Assembly: GCA_964559455.1 (NCBI GenBank)
Contig: CAZLHO010000009.1
Coordinates: forward strand, 1-64,000
Reading direction: 5' to 3'
DNA length: 64,000 nt
Origin: CAZLHO01 sp964559455
Lineage (GTDB): Bacteria; Krumholzibacteriota; Krumholzibacteriia; LZORAL124-64-63
Shown here: in pieces, positions 58,410 through 64,000 of the stretch
How the letters are laid out: the number at the start of each line of letters is the position of its first letter
How positions within the stretch are numbered: position 1 is the stretch's first letter
Made by a program: the position numbers and the translations under genes
Notes under the pieces: model-generated
The model's database searches: none
The model's input: only the letters and a program-made list of their open reading frames with translations
What the model was told of the DNA's origin: nothing

Positions 58410-61400
58410 ATGAAGAAGCTGACGTGGATGTTATTGCTGTCCTGCACGGGCCTGCTGCTCGCCGCCCTGCCCGGGCACGCCGGACGCCTGATGGGGCATA
58501 TCCCGGGCCGCGTCGTCCTGATCATGGAGCCGGGCGCCGAGCCCCGGCCGGTGAGCACGGCCAAGGGCCTGGCCTCGGGCCTCCCCTCCCTGGACCGCAC
58601 CGCGGAGCGCTTCGGCGTCCACGCCATGGACCGGCTCTATGGCTGGGTCGCCGATTCGCCGCGCAAGATCGCCGGCGAGGACGAACTGCTGCGCCACTGG
58701 CTGGTGGAATTCGACACCGCCCGGGACGCGGAAGAGGTGGCGCGCGCCTACGCGGCCCTGCCCGAGGTCGCGCAGGCCTTCACCGACGACATCTTCGCGA
58801 TGGACGACATGCCGAACGACCCCCAGCTGACCGCCCAGTACTACCTGCGCACGCCCACCTCGGGCGGCAAGGACATCCGGGCCCTGGGCGGCTGGGCCGA
58901 GACCCACGGCGACTCCAACATCGTCATCGCCATTGTCGACTCCGGCGTGGACTGGATGCACCCCGATCTCGGCGGCTCGGGCCCCGACTACGTGAACGGC
59001 GCCGTCTGGACCAACTGGACGGAATACAACGGCACCGCCGGCGTCGACGACGACGGCAACGGCAAGGTCGACGACATCCGCGGCTGGGACTTCGTGACCG
59101 GCGTCACCGGCTGGCCCGACGAGGACGACCAGACCCCCGACAACGACCCCATGGACTACGGCAGCCACGGCACCGCCTGCTCGGGCTGCAGCGCCGCGAT
59201 CACGGACAACGGCGTCGGCATCGCCGGCGCCTCGTGGGGCTGCAAGGTGATGCCCGTCCGGGTGGGCTGGCTGCCCGACGGCGAGGCCTCCGGCGTCGTC
59301 GGCACGGTCTTCTGCTCGCAGGGCATGATCTACGCCGCGCAGAACGGCGCCAACATCATCAACTGCAGCTGGGGCAGCTCCTCCTACCTGGAAACCGCGG
59401 TGTCGGTCTGCCAGAGCAACGACGTGATCGTGATCACTTCGGCCGGCAACGACAACGACGAGGAGGCCGACTACCTCTCGACCCACCCCTGGGTGATCTC
59501 GGTCGCCGCCACCGACCAGGTCGACGGCAAGGCCGATTTCTCGAGCTACGGCGACTGGGTCGAGATCTCGGCCCCCGGCGTCTCGATCACGACCACCTGG
59601 TGGGACCAGAACACCAGCTCCCATACCTACAACTCGGTGGACGGCACCTCGTTCTCGTCGCCGATCACCTGCGGCGCCGCCGCCCTCATCTGGTCGGCCT
59701 ATCCCGGCTTCTCCGCCAGCCTGATCAAGACGATCCTGCTGAGCTCGGCCGACGACCTCGACGCCCTGAACCCCTCCTACGCCGGCAAGCTCGGCACCGG
59801 CCGCGTGAACCTGCTGCGCGCCCTCGGCGACTCCTTCCTGGAGGTTCCCGACGAGCTGCCCACGCTCTTCGACGCCATGAACGTGGCCGCTCCCGGCGAC
59901 ACCATCGCCGTCCCCGCCACGACCGTCCTGACCGGCCCGCTGACGATCCTGGCCAAGGAGATGCACCTGCTGGGCGGCTGGGACGCCGGCTACACGACGC
60001 GCGACCCGCTGGGCACCCCGACCACGATCCAGGGCACCGCCGGCGGCGCGGCGCTGCTCTTCGCCACCGGCACCGGCGCCGAAACCGTCGTCGACGGCTT
60101 CCGCTGCACCGGCGGCGGCGGCCTGCTCTTCTCGTACATCCCGGTCTCCGGCCGCTTCGGCGGCGGCGTCATCCTGAACCACACCTCGCCGACCCTGCGC
60201 AACCTGGAGATCACGGGCAATTCCGTGGGCAACTCCACGCAGGTCGGCGGCGGCGGCGGCCTGCTGCTCTTCGATTCGCAGAGCGTCTGCGAGAACCTGG
60301 TCGTGCACGGCAACACGGCGGTCCTGGGCGGCGGCGTCTACGTCTTCTACGGCTCGCCGACGCTGCGCGGCTGCCGCATCTACGGCAACACCCTGATCGG
60401 CGACAACTTCTCGACCCCGGCGAAGGGCGGCGGCGTCTTCGCCCTGAACGCCGACCTCACCCTCGAGGACTGCGAGATCGACGGCCACAGCGGCGCCGTC
60501 CAGGGCGGCGGCCTCTACCTGGGCCGGGACGGGGATCCCGCCGCGTATACCCTGCTCGGCTGCGACATCCACGACAACGACGCCAACGACGCCGGCTCCG
60601 GCCTCTACGTTAACGCCGACACCGCCACGCTGCGCGGCGGCTCCGTCAGCGACAACGTCATCGGCGAGGGCGCCATGCTCATGCGGGGCGGCGGGCTCAA
60701 GCTGCTGAACGCCGCCGCCGTAATCGACAGCGTGCACTTCGTCGGCAACGCCGCCGTGCAGGGCGGCGGGGTGGACATCGAATCGCCGGCCTCGCTGCAG
60801 CTCACGAACTCCGTCTTCACCGGCAACTCCGCGTTCATCTCCGGCGGGGCCGTCAACCTCTTCGCCGCCGCCACGGGCGCGGCGGCCGGCAACACCCTGG
60901 TCGCCAACACCTGCTCCAGCGGCGGGGCCGCCTTCTTCCTGAACGCGTCGCCGCTGAGCCTGACAAACAACCTGATCGCCTTCAACACCGGCGGCAGCAG
61001 CTACGGCAACGCCGTCGCCGTCAGCGGCGCCGCGCCGACCCTGGGCTGCAACGACGCCTGGGGCAACGACGGCGCCGCCTACTCCGGCGTCGCCGACCCG
61101 ACCGGCACCGGGGGCAACATCGCCGCCGATCCCGTGCTCTGCGACCTCGCCGGCGGGAACCTGAACGTCGACGAGATCTCGCCCTGCCACCCCGCGAACA
61201 GCGGCGGCTGCGGCCTGATCGGCGCCCTGGCCGACTACTGCCAGTCCACGGGCGTGGGCGACGGCGACACGCCCGACGCGCGGCCGCTGGCCTTCAGGGT
61301 CGAGCCCGCGTTCCCGAATCCCTTCAACCCGTCGACGACCATCCGCTTCAGCATCCCGCACGCCGGGCGCACTCGCGTGGTCGTCTTCGACCTCGCCGGC

Positions 61401-61565
61401 CGGGTCGTGCGCACGCTGGTGGACGAGGACCTGGCGGCGGCCGCCCACGCCGTGGAATGGCGCGGCCTGGACGCGGGCGGCCGGCAGGTCGCCTCGGGCG
61501 TCTACTTCTACCGGGTGAGCAGCGGCGACCACGCCTTCACCGGCCGCCTGGCCCTGATCAGGTAG
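58410..61565 (+). CDS. Secreted subtilisin-like (S8) peptidase with beta-helix and FlgD-type tail
   Basis: 1051 residues, GAGAGGAT before ATG 58410. Signal peptide (MKKLTWMLLLSCTGLLLAAL), an inhibitor-like propeptide (about 30-135), then a full S8 triad: IAIVDSGVDWMHPDL (Asp177), YGSHGTACSG (His253), TSAGNDND (oxyanion Asn) and VDGTSFSSPITCG (Ser414). Residues about 480-930 form a right-handed parallel beta-helix with Gly/Asn-rich turns (GNTAVLGGGVYV style). C-terminal FlgD domain (PNPFNPSTTIRFSIP to GRLALIR). Probably a surface or secreted protease with a carbohydrate- or surface-binding helix. Co-directional with queF 24 bases later. Confidence 0.94.
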   Translation: MKKLTWMLLLSCTGLLLAALPGHAGRLMGHIPGRVVLIMEPGAEPRPVSTAKGLASGLPSLDRTAERFGVHAMDRLYGWVADSPRKIAGEDELLRHWLVEFDTARDAEEVARAYAALPEVAQAFTDDIFAMDDMPNDPQLTAQYYLRTPTSGGKDIRALGGWAETHGDSNIVIAIVDSGVDWMHPDLGGSGPDYVNGAVWTNWTEYNGTAGVDDDGNGKVDDIRGWDFVTGVTGWPDEDDQTPDNDPMDYGSHGTACSGCSAAITDNGVGIAGASWGCKVMPVRVGWLPDGEASGVVGTVFCSQGMIYAAQNGANIINCSWGSSSYLETAVSVCQSNDVIVITSAGNDNDEEADYLSTHPWVISVAATDQVDGKADFSSYGDWVEISAPGVSITTTWWDQNTSSHTYNSVDGTSFSSPITCGAAALIWSAYPGFSASLIKTILLSSADDLDALNPSYAGKLGTGRVNLLRALGDSFLEVPDELPTLFDAMNVAAPGDTIAVPATTVLTGPLTILAKEMHLLGGWDAGYTTRDPLGTPTTIQGTAGGAALLFATGTGAETVVDGFRCTGGGGLLFSYIPVSGRFGGGVILNHTSPTLRNLEITGNSVGNSTQVGGGGGLLLFDSQSVCENLVVHGNTAVLGGGVYVFYGSPTLRGCRIYGNTLIGDNFSTPAKGGGVFALNADLTLEDCEIDGHSGAVQGGGLYLGRDGDPAAYTLLGCDIHDNDANDAGSGLYVNADTATLRGGSVSDNVIGEGAMLMRGGGLKLLNAAAVIDSVHFVGNAAVQGGGVDIESPASLQLTNSVFTGNSAFISGGAVNLFAAATGAAAGNTLVANTCSSGGAAFFLNASPLSLTNNLIAFNTGGSSYGNAVAVSGAAPTLGCNDAWGNDGAAYSGVADPTGTGGNIAADPVLCDLAGGNLNVDEISPCHPANSGGCGLIGALADYCQSTGVGDGDTPDARPLAFRVEPAFPNPFNPSTTIRFSIPHAGRTRVVVFDLAGRVVRTLVDEDLAAAAHAVEWRGLDAGGRQVASGVYFYRVSSGDHAFTGRLALIR

Positions 61566-61589
61566 CGCCCGGGCGCGAAAGGAACGACG

Positions 61590-61964
61590 ATGTCCAGCAG
61601 CCCCTCGCGCGAGCTCGAGACCTTCCCCAACCCGCATCCGGGTCGGGACTACGAGATCGCCTTCGACTGCCCGGAGTTCACCTGCCTCTGTCCGATGACC
61701 GGGCAGCCGGACTTCGCGCATTTCTCGATCCTCTACGTGCCCGGCGACCTCTGCGTCGAGCTGAAGTCACTGAAGCTCTACCTCTGGAGCTACCGGGACG
61801 TGGGCGCCTTCCACGAGGACGTCACCAACCGGATCCTGGACGACCTGGTCGCTGCCGTCAGCCCACGCTACATGGAGGTGACGGGCGACTGGTTCGTGCG
61901 CGGCGGCATCACCACCCGGGTGACGGTCACGCACAGCGACCCGGACTGGCAACCCGCGGACTGA
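61590..61964 (+). CDS. queF: preQ0 reductase (7-cyano-7-deazaguanine reductase), short type
   Basis: 124 residues, AAAGGA before ATG 61590. It reduces preQ0 to preQ1 with NADPH in queuosine synthesis. [16 protein letters not shown] holds the thioimide Cys34 and Asp; [20 protein letters not shown] holds the family's E(S/L)K(S/A)LK(L) signature and His/Glu. This is the unimodular form. It is followed by a hairpin and faces the convergent radical SAM-queG pair. Confidence 0.96.
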   Translation: MSSSPSRELETFPNPHPGRDYEIAFDCPEFTCLCPMTGQPDFAHFSILYVPGDLCVELKSLKLYLWSYRDVGAFHEDVTNRILDDLVAAVSPRYMEVTGDWFVRGGITTRVTVTHSDPDWQPAD

Positions 61965-61969
61965 ACGCA

Positions 61970-62001
61970 GGGGGCGGCGGCCCGCTCGGACCGCCGCCCC
62001 C
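61970..62001. terminator. 11-bp perfect hairpin between convergent genes
   Basis: GGGGGCGGCGG (61970-61980), 10-base loop, CCGCCGCCCCC (61991-62001). There is no long T tract on either side, so termination may depend on Rho or on the very stable stem. Confidence 0.6.
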
Positions 62002-62028
62002 GACTCCCCGATCATCATTCTTGCCGAT

Positions 62029-63024
62029 TCAGGTCACGAAGGGCAGGGCCGCCCCGCAGCGGGGGCAGCGTCCGCCGGGGTCCAGACGGCTCTCGGCGGC
62101 GAAGCCGCAGCGGCGCACGACGGTCTCGCCGCAGGCGGGGCAGCGCGAGTCGTCGCCGTCGGCCAGGGAGACGTTGCCGGCGTAGACGTGGTCCAGGCGC
62201 CGGCGGGCCCGCGACAGAGCCCGCTCGATCGTCCGCGGCGGCGTCGGCGGGGCGTCGAGCTTCCAGGCGGGATGGTAGGCCGAGAAGTGCAGCGGCACGC
62301 CCACGCCCAGGCCGGCCACGAAATCGACCAGGGCGTCGACCTGGGCGTCATCGTCGTTGTAGCCGGGGATCAGCAGGTTCGTCACCTCGACGTGCACCCC
62401 GGCGTCGTGCAGGAAGGTGATCGCGTCGAGCACCGGCTGCAGGCGCGCCTTGCAGACCTTGCGGTAGAAACCGTCGTCCATGGACTTGAGGTCGACGTTG
62501 GCCGCGTCCAGCAGCGGAGCGATCTCGCGCAGGGGCTCCGGGTTCAGGAAGCCGTTGGTGACCACCACGTTCTTCAGGCCCGCCGCGCGGACCAGCTGCG
62601 CGCTGTCGCGGACGTACTCGTACCAGACCAGTGGCTCGCTGTAGGTGTAGGCCACGCCCAGCGAACGGCGGGCCCGGGCCAGGTCGACGAGCTGCCGGGG
62701 GGTGGCCGCGTCGGTCGGGGCGTCGCGGCCCTGGCTGATCGACCAGTTCTGGCAGAAGGCGCAGTGCAGGTTGCAGCCCTGGGCGGCCACCGACAGGATC
62801 GACGCGCCGGGGTGGAAGTGGTAGAGGGGCTTCTTCTCGATCGGATCCAGCCCCAGGGCGACGAGGCGGCCGTACTGCAGGGGGACCATGCGTCCGTCGC
62901 GGTTGCCGCGGGTGCCGCAGGGACCGTCGCGGCCCTCGCGCAGGCGGCATTCCAGCGGACAGAGCGTGCAGCGGACATCGCCCCCGTCCAGGGGCTCCCA
63001 CCAGGCGGCCTCGGTTCCGTTCAT
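62029..63024 (-). CDS. AmmeMemoRadiSam-type radical SAM enzyme (PflA-like)
   Basis: 331 residues, ATG 63024 with GGGAGGAAGAGGG upstream, overlapping the queG stop by 4 bases (ATGA). N-terminal Cys site CTLCPLECRLREGRDGPC, then the radical SAM motif AAQGCNLHCAFCQNWSISQ (CxxxCxxC), YTYSEPLVWYEYV and LLIPGYNDDD. A C-terminal zinc ribbon (CPACGETVVRRCG, CPRCGAALPF) extends the protein. The family normally pairs with AMMECR1 and Memo proteins, which are absent here. Coupling to queG hints at a tRNA- or FeS-related job, but the reaction is unknown. Confidence 0.9.
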   Translation of the reverse strand: MNGTEAAWWEPLDGGDVRCTLCPLECRLREGRDGPCGTRGNRDGRMVPLQYGRLVALGLDPIEKKPLYHFHPGASILSVAAQGCNLHCAFCQNWSISQGRDAPTDAATPRQLVDLARARRSLGVAYTYSEPLVWYEYVRDSAQLVRAAGLKNVVVTNGFLNPEPLREIAPLLDAANVDLKSMDDGFYRKVCKARLQPVLDAITFLHDAGVHVEVTNLLIPGYNDDDAQVDALVDFVAGLGVGVPLHFSAYHPAWKLDAPPTPPRTIERALSRARRRLDHVYAGNVSLADGDDSRCPACGETVVRRCGFAAESRLDPGGRCPRCGAALPFVT

Positions 63025-64000
63025 CCCTCTTCCTCCCCATCGACGCCGTCCGCAAGGACGGACAGGGCCCAGGCCGCGACCGCCGCTGTCGCGGGATCGG
63101 CGGCTGCGGCCGCCTCGCGGGCGGCGGCGGCCAGGTCGGCGCGGCCGCTGTTGGCGGCGGCGACCAGGGCGTTGCGGCGCAGCCCCTCGGGATGGGCCCG
63201 CCACAGCGGCGTGCGACGGAAGCGTCGCTCGAATTCGTCGGCGTCCAGGTCGATCAATCCCGCCAGATCCAGCTCCGCGTGCTGCGGCAACGGCGCGTAG
63301 TCGTCGCGGGGCGTCCAGCCGCCCGCCAGGCGCAGGGCCTTGTGGTTCCAGGGACAGACGGCCTGGCAGATGTCGCAGCCGAAGACCTGGCCGCCCTGCG
63401 CGGCCCGGGCGTCCGCGGGCGCGCCGCCCCGCCATTCGATCGTCCAGGTCGACAGGCAGCGGCCGGCGTCCAGCGAGAAGGCCCGGTCCAGCGCGCCGGT
63501 GGGGCAGGCGTCCTGGCAGAGACGGCAGCGGCCGCAGAGACTGGCCGGCCCCTCCCCCGGCGGCGCGGCGGCGGCGCCGGCGGCAGGCGGCCCGACCAGC
63601 GGCCGCGGCGCTGCGTCCAGGCCCGTGACCGCGACCTCGACCAGGGCCACGCCCAGGCAGAAACCCGAGCCCAGCCGCGGGTGGATCAGGCAGGTGTTCT
63701 TGCCGAAGAAGCCCAGCCCGGCCTGCCAGGCCAGCTCCCTTTCCAGGTAGGGCCCCGTGTCGACGGCGGCGTGGGCGCGCAGGGCCGCGGCGGGTCCGGG
63801 ACCCAGGTCGGCGGCCAGGGCCTCGCGCAGGGCGGCCAGCGCGCGACGGACGCCGGCCAGCAGCACGTCGTGGTAGTCGCGGCCGCGGGCGTAAGCAGCC
63901 ACCCCGTCCAGCCAGGGCCGCCCGCGCGCGGCGCCCTCGGCCGGGGCCGGGTCGGCGGCGTCCCAGCCGGCGACGTGGCGCTGGGCGAAGACCAGGGCCG
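63021..64000 (-). CDS. queG: Epoxyqueuosine reductase (5' end outside window)
   Basis: The frame stays open to the right edge, so the GTG at 63902 is internal. QueG reduces epoxyqueuosine in tRNA to queuosine with cobalamin and two 4Fe-4S clusters. Seen: YARGRDYHDVL, VDTGPYLERELAWQAGLGFF, GKNTCLIHPRLGSGFCLG, the clusters CGRCRLCQDACPTGA and CDICQAVCPWN, and a C-terminal HEAT-like segment (LRRNALVAAANSG). It is co-translated with the radical SAM gene and is convergent with queF. Confidence 0.95.
   Translation of the reverse strand, partial: ALVFAQRHVAGWDAADPAPAEGAARGRPWLDGVAAYARGRDYHDVLLAGVRRALAALREALAADLGPGPAAALRAHAAVDTGPYLERELAWQAGLGFFGKNTCLIHPRLGSGFCLGVALVEVAVTGLDAAPRPLVGPPAAGAAAAPPGEGPASLCGRCRLCQDACPTGALDRAFSLDAGRCLSTWTIEWRGGAPADARAAQGGQVFGCDICQAVCPWNHKALRLAGGWTPRDDYAPLPQHAELDLAGLIDLDADEFERRFRRTPLWRAHPEGLRRNALVAAANSGRADLAAAAREAAAAADPATAAVAAWALSVLADGVDGEEEG

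Overview
This is a high-GC (roughly 68-70%) bacterial chromosome segment from a Gram-negative lineage. Outer-membrane and periplasmic markers support this: a TolC-type channel, RND and MacA-type adaptors, and many lipoproteins and signal peptides. Four secreted proteins end in an 80-90 residue FlgD-type Ig-like domain with the PNPFN signature. Together with LVIVD propellers, VCBS/ASPIC repeats and thrombospondin-type-3 repeats, this fits the uncultured FCB-related phyla (Krumholzibacteriota, Eisenbacteria, Latescibacterota-like). The phylum is inference; no rRNA gene is present. Chromosomal tRNAs encode CCA, and GTG or TTG starts are frequent.

Layout. 1-13.6 kb is an accessory region of secreted proteins: a giant VCBS-ASPIC-Rhs protein cut by the left edge, a small YD-FlgD protein, an LVIVD propeller, a possible papain-like cysteine peptidase and a TSP3 protein. 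It ends at tRNA-Glu, and 3' pieces of that tRNA with its terminator recur at 6.13 and 12.5 kb next to truncated FlgD tails. 13.6-22.3 kb (minus strand) is a translation block: a TPR protein, a lipoprotein, gltX, a membrane phosphatase, glnS, then tRNA-Gln and tRNA-Glu with their own promoter. 22.3-32.1 kb holds an MBL hydrolase, an alpha/beta-hydrolase that has lost its nucleophile, a GT-C-type membrane glycosyltransferase, and an operon of two alkaline-phosphatase-superfamily proteins, a tiny RHH-like protein and a membrane protein. 32.3-35.0 kb has a lamin-tail-like protein and an exported M3 oligopeptidase sharing a bidirectional terminator. 35.2-40.9 kb is a complete CusCBA-like metal efflux operon led by a Cys-rich small protein.

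41-48.2 kb carries a DUF2807 protein, an AEC transporter, two MacB/FtsX permeases with a MacA adaptor (no ATPase), a Yip1 protein and a lone ilvC. 48.3-53.9 kb is a housekeeping run: promoter, tRNA(CAT), tilS, ftsH, folP, cdaA. It breaks where cdaR/glmM would be expected; in their place is about 1.2 kb of mostly non-coding DNA with palindromes and an excisionase-type HTH gene. 55.4-64 kb contains a serine hydrolase, a HAD phosphatase, a DUF3524/QTMAN-type glycosyltransferase, a subtilase with beta-helix, queF, an AmmeMemo-type radical SAM enzyme and queG (cut by the right edge).

The two strongest leads are the duplicated tRNA-Glu 3' end, whose geometry fits site-specific integration, and the queuosine neighbourhood, which pairs queF and queG with a homologue of the enzyme that mannosylates queuosine in animals.
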